This document shows positions 23,924 to 33,464 of a stretch of 64,000 bases of DNA, one piece after another. Both the position numbers and the translations under genes were made by a program. Position 1 is the first letter of the stretch, and every line of letters begins with the position of its first letter. The DNA is taken from NCBI RefSeq assembly GCF_004023625.1, contig NZ_RPDJ01000042.1, forward strand, positions 28,987-92,986, written 5' to 3'. Below the pieces are notes generated by a model. It was given only the letters and a program-made list of their open reading frames with translations, did not search any database and had not been told where the DNA came from. Source of the stretch: Streptomyces cavernae. GTDB lineage: Bacteria; Actinomycetota; Actinomycetes; Streptomycetales; Streptomycetaceae.

Positions 23924-25456
23924 TCACAGGCCGAGCGCCGCCCTCATCACGTCCCGGGCGATCGGTGCCGCCGTTCCGCCCCCGCTGATCTCCGCCCGCC
24001 GCGCGTCCGCGTCCTCGACCACCACCGCCACCGCCACCCCCGGCTGCGGTGAGCCGTCCGCCTGGGCCCACGCGATGAACCACGCGTACGGCGTACCGGA
24101 GTTGCCGAGGCCGTGCTGGGCCGTGCCGGTCTTGCCGCCCACGGTCGCCCCGCGGATCGCCGCGTTGCCGCCCGTGCCCTCCCGTACCGCGTCCACCATC
24201 AACTCCCTCAGCCGCGCGGCGGTCGCCACCCGCATCGCCGGGCGCGACCCCCGCGGCCCGGCCCGGCCCACCGTGTCCCCGGCCCTGTTGGTGGTCCGCT
24301 CCAGCAGATACGGCGAACGCACCGAGCCGCCGGCCGCCACCGCCCCCGCAACCGTCGCCATCTGCAGCGGTGTCGCACGGGTATTGAACTGGCCGATCGA
24401 GGAGAGGGCGAGCTGAGAGGCGTTCATCCGCGTGTCGAAGTCGCTTCGCGCCACCGGCAACGGCACGCGCAGCCGCCCGTCGTTGAAACCGAACCGGGCC
24501 GCGGCGGCCGTCATCCCGGGCAGTCCCACCTGTACCCCGAGCCGGGCGAAGAAGGTGTTGCACGACCACGCGAAGGCATGGCGCAGCGACGCGTCCGCGC
24601 AGCCCTCCACCTCGTTCGTCAGCCGGACCTCCGTCTCCGGCAGCCGGTACGGGTCGGGTGAGTCGGTCGGCGCGTCCGGATCCCTCACCACGCCGGCATC
24701 CAGCGCCGCCGCGGCCGTCACCACCTTGAACGTCGAGCCCGGCGGATAGGTCTGGCCGATCGCCCGGTTGAGCATCGGCCGGTCCGGGTCACCGTTGAGC
24801 CGCTGCCACGCCCGGGCGACGGCCGAGCCCGTCCCCGACAGCCGGGCCGGGTCGTACGAGGGCGCCGACACCAGCGCCAGGATGCGGCCCGTTGCCGGTT
24901 CGACCGCGGCCACGGCGCCCTTCTTGCCCTTCAGTCCCTCGTACGCCGCCTGCTGCGCCCCCGCGTTGATGGTGGTCACCGCGTGACCGCCCGGCGTACG
25001 GGACCGGATCAGGTCGTTCCAGGCCGGCAGCAGCGGCGCGAGCAGCGGATCGGTACCGGAGAGGACCGAGTCCGCCGCGTGCTCCAGCAGCGACGTCCCG
25101 TACACCTGCGAGGCATAACCCGTGACGGGCGCGTACAGCGGGCCGTCACGGTAGGTGCGTTCGTAGCGGAGCTGCTCGCCGGAGTCCCTGGAACCGGTGA
25201 CCGGCCGCCCCCCGACCAGGATGTCGCCGCGCGGCTGACCGTACCGGGCGATCAGCGTGCGGCGGTTGGCCGGGTTCTCCTCGTACGTGCCGGACTGGAC
25301 GACCTGGACGCGGGCCGCGTTCACCAGCAGCGCGATCAGCAGTACGGCACACAGCGCCGCCGCCCGGCGGATGTACCGGGTCATGGCGTCGTCCCCCGTC
25401 ATGGCGTGGCCCCCCGTCACGGCGTCGTCCCCCGTCACGGCGTCGTCCCCCGTCAT
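23924..25456 (-). CDS. Penicillin-binding protein, class B transpeptidase (PbpA-like)
   Basis: The 510-aa product has one membrane anchor at about 31-47, an N-terminal dimerisation-like region and a transpeptidase domain with the active-site STFK (241-244), SCN (298-300) and KTGTA (442-446). It cross-links peptidoglycan outside the membrane together with the FtsW/RodA-type glycosyltransferase encoded just upstream. Its ATG overlaps that stop codon (ATGA), so translation is coupled. The cytoplasmic N-terminus begins with four copies of a six-residue repeat (MTGDDA/VTGDDA/VTGGHA/MTGDDA), each beginning with a possible start codon. Confidence 0.92.
   Translation of the reverse strand: MTGDDAVTGDDAVTGGHAMTGDDAMTRYIRRAAALCAVLLIALLVNAARVQVVQSGTYEENPANRRTLIARYGQPRGDILVGGRPVTGSRDSGEQLRYERTYRDGPLYAPVTGYASQVYGTSLLEHAADSVLSGTDPLLAPLLPAWNDLIRSRTPGGHAVTTINAGAQQAAYEGLKGKKGAVAAVEPATGRILALVSAPSYDPARLSGTGSAVARAWQRLNGDPDRPMLNRAIGQTYPPGSTFKVVTAAAALDAGVVRDPDAPTDSPDPYRLPETEVRLTNEVEGCADASLRHAFAWSCNTFFARLGVQVGLPGMTAAAARFGFNDGRLRVPLPVARSDFDTRMNASQLALSSIGQFNTRATPLQMATVAGAVAAGGSVRSPYLLERTTNRAGDTVGRAGPRGSRPAMRVATAARLRELMVDAVREGTGGNAAIRGATVGGKTGTAQHGLGNSGTPYAWFIAWAQADGSPQPGVAVAVVVEDADARRAEISGGGTAAPIARDVMRAALGL
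25385..25456 (-). repeat. 18-bp tandem repeat at 5' end of the PBP gene
   Basis: Four head-to-tail units of ATGACGGGGGACGACGCC type encode the MTGDDA repeats. The first unit overlaps the FtsW/RodA stop. Because each unit offers an in-frame ATG or GTG, copy number changes would alter only the N-terminal length. Confidence 0.85.
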
Positions 25457-26805
25457 GGTGGCGCCGGGGCGTCGTACTGGCTCCGCGCCGAGTCGCTGAT
25501 CCGGACGAGCAGCGCGACGATGACCCAGTTGGTGACGACGGACGAACCGCCCCGGGCGAGGAAGGGCATCGCCATACCGGTGAGCGGGATGAGCCCCATC
25601 ACCCCGCCCGCGATCACGAACACCTGCAGCGCCACGATCGAGGCCAGCCCGATCGCCAGCAGCCGCCCGAACGGGTCCCGCAGCGCGAGGCCCGCCCGGT
25701 AGCCGCGTTCGACGAGGAGCGCGTAGAGGAGGAAGATCGCGGACAGGCCTGCCAGGCCCAGTTCCTCACCCGCCGTCGCCAGGATGAAGTCCGACTTGGC
25801 GGCGAAGCCGATCAGGGTGGAGTGGCCGAGTCCGAGACCGCTGCCGAGCACACCGCCGGCGGCGAAGGCGAACAGCGACTGGGAGAGCTGGTTGGGGCCG
25901 AGACCCGCGTCGATCGAGGCGAACGGGTGCAGCCAGTCCTCGACCCTGCTGTGCACATGCGGTTCGAGGCGCCCGACCACCACCGCGCCGAGGACCGCGA
26001 GCAGCAGTCCGACCGCGATCCATCCGGTGCGGCCGGTGGCGACGTACAACATGATCACGAACAGTCCGAAGAAGAGCAGCGACGTGCCCAGGTCGCGCTC
26101 CAGGACCAGCACCCCCACGCTCAGCAGCCAGATCGCCACGACCGGACCGAGCACGCGGCCGGAGGGGAACTGGATCCGCCACAGGCGGCGGCCGGTGTGC
26201 GCGAGGGCGCCGCGGTTCGCCGCGAGATAGCTGGCGAAGAACAGCGCCAGCAGGACCTTGGCGAATTCTCCGGGCTGGAAGGAGAAACTGGCGATCCGGA
26301 TCCAGATGCGGGCGCCGTTCACGGCGGTGAAGAACCCCGGCAGGGTGAGCAGGACGAGTGCCACGGCGACCGACACATACGCGTAGCGCCGCAGGAGCCG
26401 GTGGTCGCGCAGCAGGACCACCACCGCGATGAAGAGGGCGAAGCCGAGCGTGGACCAGACGAGCTGCGTGCCGGCCGCACGGTCGTGGGGCGTCTGGAGG
26501 TCGAGGCGGTGGATCAGCACCAGGCCGAGACCGTTCAGGAGGACCGCGATGGGCAGGAGCAGGGGGTCGGCGTACGGGGCGCGCAGCCGGACGGCGAGGT
26601 GCGCGAGCAACGCCAGCGCGCCGAGCCCGGCACCGTACCCGGTGGCGCCGGGCGGGACGGCGCCGCTGCGGGCGAGACCGACCGCGCAGTAGCCGTACCA
26701 GCACAGCAGCACGGCCAGGACCAGCAGGGTGAACTCGATGCCGCGGCGCCGGGGGAGGCGGACGGCCGGGACGGGGTCGGCCGCTGTCTGTCCGGGCGGG
26801 ATCAT
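25453..26805 (-). CDS. FtsW/RodA/SpoVE family peptidoglycan glycosyltransferase
   Basis: The 450-aa polytopic protein has about ten hydrophobic segments. SEDS-family blocks include GARIWIRIASFSFQPGEFAKVLL near 167, VGVLVLERDLGTSLLFFGLF and MGLIPLTGMAMPFLARGGSS near the end. It polymerises lipid II with its cognate PBP, encoded in the overlapping gene. Start ATG 26805. It may serve elongation or sporulation septation; the main divisome ftsW cluster context is absent. Confidence 0.92.
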   Translation of the reverse strand: MIPPGQTAADPVPAVRLPRRRGIEFTLLVLAVLLCWYGYCAVGLARSGAVPPGATGYGAGLGALALLAHLAVRLRAPYADPLLLPIAVLLNGLGLVLIHRLDLQTPHDRAAGTQLVWSTLGFALFIAVVVLLRDHRLLRRYAYVSVAVALVLLTLPGFFTAVNGARIWIRIASFSFQPGEFAKVLLALFFASYLAANRGALAHTGRRLWRIQFPSGRVLGPVVAIWLLSVGVLVLERDLGTSLLFFGLFVIMLYVATGRTGWIAVGLLLAVLGAVVVGRLEPHVHSRVEDWLHPFASIDAGLGPNQLSQSLFAFAAGGVLGSGLGLGHSTLIGFAAKSDFILATAGEELGLAGLSAIFLLYALLVERGYRAGLALRDPFGRLLAIGLASIVALQVFVIAGGVMGLIPLTGMAMPFLARGGSSVVTNWVIVALLVRISDSARSQYDAPAPP

Positions 26806-26910
26806 GCCCGGAAGGTAGCAAGGTGGGGGCTTTATGTCCCGTTATGCCTGACGTCGTTACGGTCGGGTCGCCGCGCGGTCGGTTGTGTCTTCGCGCAGCC
26901 GTTGTTCGGG

Positions 26911-27230
<320 letters not shown>

Positions 27231-27239
27231 GGGGCGGGC

Positions 27240-27743
27240 CTACTCCGACAGGTCCTCCAGCAGTCGCGCCGTGCTCAGTCCCGCCCGCAGGTACTCCACG
27301 AACAGGTCGTTGTGCAGCGCCCACGGCGAGCGGCGGGTGCGGATCAGCCGGATCGCCTCGTCCGTCGAGCGGCCCCCGTGGATCAGTGCCTGCGCGACCA
27401 CCAGTCCCGAGCGGTTGTACCCGTGGTAACAGCGGACGAGCACCCGGCGGCCCGCCGTGAGCCCGTCGGCCGCCGCCCGCGCCAGGCGCATCACGCCGGC
27501 CAGCTGCGTACCGTCCAGCGGGCCGTCGGGGATCGGCCAGACATGGTGCTCCACACCGGGGTCCGGGCCGTGCCCCGGGAGTCTCAGCAAGGTCAGGACC
27601 AGGTCGAATTCATCCGTTACGACGGCGAATTCCAGCCCTCCGGATCCGTCCGCGTACTCGTGTCCGCCCATCCACAGACCGGGCACGATCTCGCTCCACG
27701 GACTGTCCGGGGCCGGCACCTCAGGCTGTCTGCGAGTCCGCAA
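27240..27743 (-). CDS. Tyrosine/dual-specificity protein phosphatase
   Basis: The 167-aa product has the cysteine phosphatase loop RCYHGYNRSG, with Cys105 and Arg111 in CX5R spacing, preceded by Arg rather than the usual His. A general-acid region (VWPIPDGPLD) lies near 69-78. It would remove phosphate from Tyr or Ser/Thr. The TTG start at 27743 follows GGGGGAGG. Its stop abuts the hexanucleotide array. Confidence 0.78.
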   Translation of the reverse strand: MRTRRQPEVPAPDSPWSEIVPGLWMGGHEYADGSGGLEFAVVTDEFDLVLTLLRLPGHGPDPGVEHHVWPIPDGPLDGTQLAGVMRLARAAADGLTAGRRVLVRCYHGYNRSGLVVAQALIHGGRSTDEAIRLIRTRRSPWALHNDLFVEYLRAGLSTARLLEDLSE

Positions 27744-27833
27744 CGATGCCTCCCCCTCAACTGCTCACAAAGGTAACCGGCTTCTTGCCCGCGGAGCACC
27801 CCGCCTGTTCCCATGGTCGTGGGGTGATGGTGC

Positions 27834-28637
27834 ATGGACGGACTGCGCGTCATACCGACCTGGCGGCACGGACAGGAACGGCTGTACGTCTGCCGGCCGG
27901 ACGGGAGGAACATCGCCTGGTATGACCGCGAGGCGGCCCGCGTCAACCTGCTCAGCGAGGACCGCCGGGAAGACGTGCTGGACGTGCTCCGTCCCTTCCT
28001 GACCGGCTCGGTGACGGTCGGCCCGCCCCCGGTGCCCACGCCCGCCGAGCTGGCCCGGCTCACCCTGCACCCGGACGACGACCTGGCGCCCAACCGGCCC
28101 GGCGAGGCCCTGATGATCGCCCTCGACCGCGATCCGGGACGCACGCGCCGACTGCGCCCGGACCCGCGGCGCCGGGCACTCGAGGCGGAGCAGGCGGTCG
28201 GTGAGGCGCTGGACCGGCTCGAGGGCGCGGGCTGGCGCACCCTGCACTCGATCCCGCTGCCCGGTGGCGACCGCATCCACCATCTGGCGATCGGGCCCGG
28301 CGGGCTGTACTGCGTGCGGGCCCTGTACGCGGGCAAACAGCGAGTGCTGATCGCCGACCCGATGGTCACGGTCGGCCGCGGCGAGCCGTACGCGCTGCTG
28401 CGCCGGGTGCGCGCCGACGCCGACCGGGCCTCGCACGCGCTGACGGCGGAGGTGCGGCCGGTCCTGGCCCTGGCCGGGCCGGCGAACGTCGGTGTCACGG
28501 CACCACCCCGTGAGGTGCGGATCCTCCGCGCCGAGGAAATCGTCCAGCTCGGTCGGCTGGGCGGCACGCTGAAGCCCGCGGACGTGGAGGCCCTGCATGC
28601 GATCGCCCGGGACAGGCACACCTGGCTGAGGGTGTAG
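27834..28637 (+). CDS. NERD-domain-like (nuclease-related) protein
   Basis: The 267-aa product has a C-terminal half (EQAVGEALDRLEGAGWRTLHSIPLPGGDRIHHLAIGPGGLYCVRA) matching the NERD/restriction-endonuclease-like core: GE, D-hydrophobic, and a following strand with an altered lysine position. An N-terminal region of about 110 residues is specific to actinobacteria. DNA-processing role is possible but not shown. It diverges from the phosphatase and lies before the NHEJ genes, on the opposite strand to LigD-Pol. Confidence 0.68.
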   Translation: MDGLRVIPTWRHGQERLYVCRPDGRNIAWYDREAARVNLLSEDRREDVLDVLRPFLTGSVTVGPPPVPTPAELARLTLHPDDDLAPNRPGEALMIALDRDPGRTRRLRPDPRRRALEAEQAVGEALDRLEGAGWRTLHSIPLPGGDRIHHLAIGPGGLYCVRALYAGKQRVLIADPMVTVGRGEPYALLRRVRADADRASHALTAEVRPVLALAGPANVGVTAPPREVRILRAEEIVQLGRLGGTLKPADVEALHAIARDRHTWLRV

Positions 28638-28649
28638 CGCCCGGTGGGC

Positions 28650-28781
28650 CGAGCCGGTTCGGGCGGGGCGGGTCCGTGGGTGGTCGGCTCGGCTGGCGTC
28701 GGCGCGTGGGGAGCCGGTTCTGGTGGTGCCGGTTCGTGGGGAGCCGGTTCGTGTGGTGCCGGTTCGTGGGGCGTGTTCCCT
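28650..28781. other. Spacer with GCCGGTTCGTGGGG repeats
   Basis: Convergent spacer between the NERD and LigD-polymerase genes. GGTGCCGGTTCGTGGGG and GAGCCGGTTC repeat several times between about 28688 and 28772. No gene. Confidence 0.5.
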
Positions 28782-29660
28782 TCACGGCAGCGGCCTCGCC
28801 TGAGCGGGGTCGAACAGGGGGTCGAGGAGGTCTCCGTAGTCCTGTAGCCGCGGTGCGATGTCCGAGGCCCGGAAGGTCAGGGTGCCCGGGTCGCCGCAGG
28901 CGGCCACCTCCTCCCAGGTGACAGGCGCGGACACCGTCGGCTCCGGCCGGGCCCGCAGGGTGTACGGGGTCGCCGTGGTCTTCTTCGCCGCGTTCTGGCT
29001 GAAGTCGACGAACACCTTCCCCGGGCGCAGGCTGCGCTTCATGCGGTGGGTGACCCGCGGCAGGGCGCGTTCCGCCGCCACGGCCAGCTCCTTCGCGTAC
29101 GCCGTGACCAGGTCGGACGGTGTCGGCTCCACGGCGGCCAGCAGGTGCAGGCCCTTGGAACCGGACGTCTTCGCGTACGCCTCGATCCCGTCCTCCGCGA
29201 GCCGTTCGCGCAGCCAGAGCGCCACCGCGCAGCAGTCCACGACCGTGGCCGGTGGGCCCGGGTCCAGATCGAGGACCAGCCGGTCGGCGAGGCCGGGGGT
29301 CTGGGCCCGCCACTGCGGGGTGTGGAACTCCGTGACCAGGTTCGCCGCCCACATCAGGGTGGCCATGTCCTGGACCACGATCTGGCGGGTGGGGCCGTCC
29401 GTACGGGGGACCTCCGCGGTCTCGACCCAGTCGGGGGTGCCGGGCGGCGGGTTCTTGGCGAAGAAGAGCTGGCCGTCGGGTCCGTCCGGGAAGCGCAGGA
29501 AGGAGAGCGGGCGGTCGCGGAGGTGCGCGAGCAGCGGCTCGGCGGTGGTCGCGTAGTAGTGCAGCAGCTCGCCCTTGGTGAAGCCGGTCGCCGGATACAG
29601 GACCTTCTCCAGGTTGCTCAGGGCCAGCCGTCGCCCCTCCACCTCGGTGACTGGCGTCAT
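28782..29660 (-). CDS. NHEJ DNA polymerase (LigD polymerase-domain protein)
   Basis: The 292-aa archaeo-eukaryotic primase-type polymerase matches the stand-alone LigD Pol domain. Motifs are LVLDLDPG with catalytic Asp131 and Asp133, SGSKGLHL near 166-173, and KVFVDFSQN with Asp219. It fills gaps and adds ribonucleotides at DNA ends bound by Ku. Ligase and nuclease domains are absent, so a separate ATP-dependent ligase must exist elsewhere. It diverges from ku with an 86-bp spacer, so the two genes are probably co-regulated. Confidence 0.9.
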   Translation of the reverse strand: MTPVTEVEGRRLALSNLEKVLYPATGFTKGELLHYYATTAEPLLAHLRDRPLSFLRFPDGPDGQLFFAKNPPPGTPDWVETAEVPRTDGPTRQIVVQDMATLMWAANLVTEFHTPQWRAQTPGLADRLVLDLDPGPPATVVDCCAVALWLRERLAEDGIEAYAKTSGSKGLHLLAAVEPTPSDLVTAYAKELAVAAERALPRVTHRMKRSLRPGKVFVDFSQNAAKKTTATPYTLRARPEPTVSAPVTWEEVAACGDPGTLTFRASDIAPRLQDYGDLLDPLFDPAQARPLP

Positions 29661-29746
29661 ACGATGAGAATCCCACGAAAGTACACATAGCGTGAATAAC
29701 AGTGAAAGCTGCCTAATCGGTGTAAACGGGATGAAAGGTGTGGATT

Positions 29747-30820
29747 GTGCGATCGATCTGGAACGGCGCCATCTCCTTCGGTCTGGTCAGCATCCCGATC
29801 AAGCTCGTCAACGCCACCGAGAGCCGCTCGGTCTCCTTCCGGCAGATCCACACCGAGGACGGCGGCCGGATCCGCTACCGCAAGGTGTGTGAGCTGGAGG
29901 ACCGCGAGGTGTCCACGGAGGAGATCGGCAAGGGGTACGAGGAGGCGGACGGCTCGATCATCCCGATCACCGAGGACGACCTGGCCCAGCTGCCGCTGCC
30001 CACCGCCAAGACGATCGACATCGTGGCGTTCGTGCCGGCCGGCCGGATCGATCCGCTGCAGATGGACGCGGCGTACTACCTGTCCCCGAACGGCGTCCCG
30101 GCCGCCAAGCCCTACGCCCTGCTGCGCGAGGCGCTCAAGCGCAGCGAGCGGGTGGCCATCGCCAAGTTCGCGCTGCGCGGGCGGGAGCGGCTGGGGATGC
30201 TGCGGGTGGTCGAGGACGCGATCGCCATGCACGGGCTGCTGTGGCCGGACGAGATCCGTCCCACGGACGCGGCGGACCCGCCGACCGATGTCACCGTCCG
30301 CGAGCAGGAGCTCGACCTCGCGGACGCGCTCATGGACACGCTCGGCGAGGTCGACATCGAGGAGCTGCACGACGACTACCGCGAGGCGGTGGAGGAGCTG
30401 ATCGCGGCGAAGGCCGCCGGCCAGGCGCCGCCGGCGCTGCCCGCCGGGGAGCCGCGCGGAAAGGTGATCGATCTGATGGCCGCCTTGGAGAAGAGCGTCC
30501 AGGCTGCCAAGGAGTCGCGCGGCGAGGCGGAGGAGGGCGAGGAGGCCCAGGCCGAGGCCGTCGGTTCTTCGTCGGCCCGGAGAGCGGCGCGCGCCGAGCC
30601 GAAGCAGGTGAGCGGCAAGAAGTCCACGCAGACCGGTGCGGCCAAGAAGACCACCGAGAAGAAGACCGCGGCCAAGTCGAGCCAGTCCTCCAAGTCCACC
30701 GCGAAGAAGACCGCGTCCAAGACGGCGTCCAAGAGCACGTCCAAGACCGCGTCCGGCAAGAACGCCGCGGGGAAGCCGCCGGCGAAGAAGACCGCGTCGG
30801 GGCGTAAGCGGGCTTCCTAG
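29747..30820 (+). CDS. ku: Ku DNA end-binding protein
   Basis: The 357-aa product begins RSIWNGAISFGLVSIPIKL, diagnostic of bacterial Ku, and includes the core ring domain to about 250. The last 100 residues are a Lys/Ala/Ser-rich tail like histone H1, longer than the minimal Ku C-terminus, which binds DNA and may retain Ku on ends. GTG 29747 follows GAAAGGTG by six bases. GTG 29738 adds three residues but lacks spacing. Confidence 0.93.
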   Translation: MRSIWNGAISFGLVSIPIKLVNATESRSVSFRQIHTEDGGRIRYRKVCELEDREVSTEEIGKGYEEADGSIIPITEDDLAQLPLPTAKTIDIVAFVPAGRIDPLQMDAAYYLSPNGVPAAKPYALLREALKRSERVAIAKFALRGRERLGMLRVVEDAIAMHGLLWPDEIRPTDAADPPTDVTVREQELDLADALMDTLGEVDIEELHDDYREAVEELIAAKAAGQAPPALPAGEPRGKVIDLMAALEKSVQAAKESRGEAEEGEEAQAEAVGSSSARRAARAEPKQVSGKKSTQTGAAKKTTEKKTAAKSSQSSKSTAKKTASKTASKSTSKTASGKNAAGKPPAKKTASGRKRAS

Positions 30821-30870
30821 GGGGCCTCGCCTTGGCCGACTGCTGACCGGTCGCGCTTAATGCATATGAT

Positions 30871-31095
30871 GTGCAAGCGCATGAATACCGCATCAGAACG
30901 ACCACCCCGGAGGACCTCGACGGTGTGCGCGCAGTGATGCTCGACACCGTCTACCGCGACTTCGGCACGGGCTACGTGCCGCGCTGGCACGGGACATCAT
31001 CGATCTCCACGGCGCGTACCTGGCGTCCGAGCGCCACACGCTGCTGATCGCCGAACAGGACGGCGAGGTCGTCGCCACGCCCCGACCCGCCTCCG
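30871..31095 (+). pseudogene. GNAT acetyltransferase, frameshifted and truncated
   Basis: From GTG 30871 the frame reads EYRIRTTTPEDLDGVRAVML and DFGTGYVPRWHG, a GNAT N-terminus. Near 30991 one G is missing; restoring it gives DIIDLHGAYL and then HTLLIAEQDGEVVA. Similarity stops at about 31090, before the acetyl-CoA motif. The rest to 31328 is Pro/Gly-rich spacer without a gene. Confidence 0.65.
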
Positions 31096-31328
31096 CCGAC
31101 CGCCTCCGTCGGCGACCGGACGGCCCGTCTGACGACCGCGCGCCCCACCCGGGATGAGGCCTGCCCCGCCGGGCTGATGCCTGCCCGGCCGACCCGCCCG
31201 CCGGTTCGGGCCTGCCCGGCCGGTTGGGGTGCCCGGCTCCGGCCCTCGGGCAACACCTCGGGGTACTCCCTGAGCGGCGGCGACCGCACTGCTGCCGCGC
31301 CGCTGACGGTTCGACCGCCCGGCGGGAC

Positions 31329-32057
31329 TCACAAGGTCGTCCGCGACTCCAGGTCACGCCGGGTGTCGTTGCCGTACACGCCCGTCTCGTCGCCGCGGAT
31401 GCCGTACCAGAGCTGGAAGCGGGCCACGGCGTCGGTGAGTGTGGCGTCGTAGCGGCCGTTGACGGAGCCGTTCTCGTAGACGTTCGGGATGCGCAGCAAA
31501 CGTTCCTGGAGCTCCGTCACCGCCGGTCCCTGGCTGCCCTGACGGAGGGTCCCCGGGCCGTCGGGGTCGGTGGAGCCCTGTGGCGGGGCGGTCGTCGGAT
31601 CGGGGGCGACCGGGTTCTGGACGGGGGCCGAGGCCGAGGCGGAGACCGACGGGCGGGCCTCGGGCCGGGTGTCGTCCGCGCCCTGCGGCAACAGGAACGC
31701 GGCGGCACCGAACCCGGCCAGTGCCGCCAGCCCCACCGCGCTCAGCGCGGCGGCCCGGCGCACCCGCAACTGGCGGCCGTAGTCGACGACCTTCCCGCGG
31801 GGCGCGGTGCTCTGCCGGGAGTCCCGGACCGGCTCCAGCACCTCGGTGTCGTCCTCGGCCTGCTCGGGGGAGCGGCCGCGGTCCTTGGCCACCTCGACGG
31901 GGACATAGCCCTTGTCGGGGTCGTACTCCGGGTCGCCGACCAACCGCGACGATCTGAGCAGGTCCGCCAACGCCTCGGCGCGCTTGCGCTGCTGCACGTA
32001 ACTGGGTTCCAGGGGCCTCCTGCGCAGGGGCTCCCCGGGGGCGGACGAAGTCGGCAC
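31329..32057 (-). CDS. Single-pass membrane protein with peptidoglycan-binding domain
   Basis: The 242-aa product has a cytoplasmic N-terminus of about 100 residues with charged segments, a membrane segment at about 99-119, a Ser/Pro/Ala linker and a C-terminal peptidoglycan-binding_1 domain (LRQGSQGPAVTELQERLLRI, then GRYDATLTDAVARFQLWYGI). It likely anchors or senses cell wall. GTG 32057 follows GAGGAGA by about seven bases. A much longer upstream open frame belongs to the shadow of the SDR gene. Confidence 0.82.
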   Translation of the reverse strand: MPTSSAPGEPLRRRPLEPSYVQQRKRAEALADLLRSSRLVGDPEYDPDKGYVPVEVAKDRGRSPEQAEDDTEVLEPVRDSRQSTAPRGKVVDYGRQLRVRRAAALSAVGLAALAGFGAAAFLLPQGADDTRPEARPSVSASASAPVQNPVAPDPTTAPPQGSTDPDGPGTLRQGSQGPAVTELQERLLRIPNVYENGSVNGRYDATLTDAVARFQLWYGIRGDETGVYGNDTRRDLESRTTL

Positions 32058-32222
32058 GACGGTCTCCTCACTCGCACGTGATTTCGGGCGTCGTCGTGAG
32101 GTGGTACGCGTGCGGCTGCCGGACGGTTCAGCGTTCCACTGCTTACCGGCGGTAGCCCCAGATATGGAAGAGCCGTATCGTGAGCGCCCGCAGGGGCGCT
32201 GGACGCCGCGGACCGGGGAGCC

Positions 32223-33464
32223 GTGATCGGAGCAGCACGAGTGGGCAGCGTCGAGAACATCAAGAACAGCGAGAAGAGCGAGACCAGCGAGACCAGCCAG
32301 GAGAGCGAGAACAGCGAGATGAGTGGGACGACGGGGCATCCGGCCGACAAGGCCGTGGAACCCGTCCTGGTGACCGGCGGCAGCGGATTCGTCGGCAGCC
32401 ATCTCGTCCGGCAGCTCCTCCAGCGGGGCTACCGCGTCCACACCACCGTGCGCAGCACCGCGAACACCGCGAAGGTGGGCCCGCTCAGGGAGATGCAGAA
32501 GAGCTTCCCGGGCCAACTCGAACTCTTCGAGGCGGACTTGCTGGTAGAGGGCTCCTTCGACCGGGCCATGAGCGGCTGCGGAGTCGTCTTCCACGTCGCC
32601 TCGCCGTTCCTCGTACCCGAGAAGATCAAGGACGGCCGCAGGGACGTCGTCGACCCGGCCCTGATCGGCACCCGCAACGTCCTGGCGGCCATCGACCGGA
32701 CGCCCACGGTCCACCGGTTGGTGTTCACCTCCACCGTGGGCGCCATCTTCGGCGACTATGCCGACGTCCTCGACATGGAGAACCAGACCCTTTCGGAGAA
32801 GTACTTCAACACGTCGAGCACGGTCGAGAACAACCCGTACCACTATGCCAAGACGGTCGCGGAACGCGCGGCCTGGGACGCGGCCGAGGGACAGGACCGC
32901 TGGCGCATGGTGTCCGTCAATCCGGGCCTCGTCCTCGGTCCTTCGCTGACGCCGGCCTCGGACTCCGGCAGCCTGTTCCTCATCGACGAGCTCTTCAAGG
33001 GCTACTTCTTCTACGGGGCCCCCGACTTCAGCTTCACGGTCGCGGACGTGCGGGAGGTGGCGGCAGCGCACATCGCCGCCGCGGAGAACCCCGACGCGGA
33101 GGGCCGCTACATCGTGGCGGCGAAGGACATGATCTCCTTCCACCAGATGTCACGGATCATCCTGGACCGCTTCCCCCGCACCCTCCGGCTCCCCCGGCAC
33201 GGCCTACCGCACTGGCCGGTCCGTGTGCTCGGCCCGGCCTTCGGCCTGACCCAGGACTACATCCGCAAACACCTCGGCATCAGGTTCCCGGTGGACAACC
33301 ACAGGAGCGTGAGCGAACTGGGCATCACCTACCGCCCCATCGAGGAGACCCTCATCGACCACTACGAGGCGTGGCGCCACAACAGGTCGGCGACGGCGGC
33401 TGATGACGGGGCGGTACCACGCCTCAGGCGCTGCGAGGGGTGGACGCCCCGAGGCGGTCCCTAG
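32223..33464 (+). CDS. Extended SDR: NAD-dependent epimerase/dehydratase-type reductase
   Basis: The product is up to 413 aa. It has the cofactor motif VTGGSGFVGSHL near 50, the FTSTVGAIFG serine region, YHYAKT (Tyr/Lys pair) near 206, and the later VHDV-equivalent VADVREVAAAHI. It resembles dihydroflavonol/cinnamoyl-CoA or aldehyde reductase types. The N-terminal 35 residues are a Ser/Glu/Asn-rich repeat (NSEKSETSETSQESENSE); ATG at 32319 after it may be the real start, although GTG 32223 has GGGGAG. It overlaps the next convergent gene by four bases. Confidence 0.8.
   Translation: MIGAARVGSVENIKNSEKSETSETSQESENSEMSGTTGHPADKAVEPVLVTGGSGFVGSHLVRQLLQRGYRVHTTVRSTANTAKVGPLREMQKSFPGQLELFEADLLVEGSFDRAMSGCGVVFHVASPFLVPEKIKDGRRDVVDPALIGTRNVLAAIDRTPTVHRLVFTSTVGAIFGDYADVLDMENQTLSEKYFNTSSTVENNPYHYAKTVAERAAWDAAEGQDRWRMVSVNPGLVLGPSLTPASDSGSLFLIDELFKGYFFYGAPDFSFTVADVREVAAAHIAAAENPDAEGRYIVAAKDMISFHQMSRIILDRFPRTLRLPRHGLPHWPVRVLGPAFGLTQDYIRKHLGIRFPVDNHRSVSELGITYRPIEETLIDHYEAWRHNRSATAADDGAVPRLRRCEGWTPRGGP

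Noticed and set aside
31329..33143. A 604-codon reverse open frame covering the peptidoglycan-binding gene and the SDR gene
   Set aside because: Only the part from 32057 down looks like a real protein; the rest is the antisense of the SDR gene in high-GC DNA.
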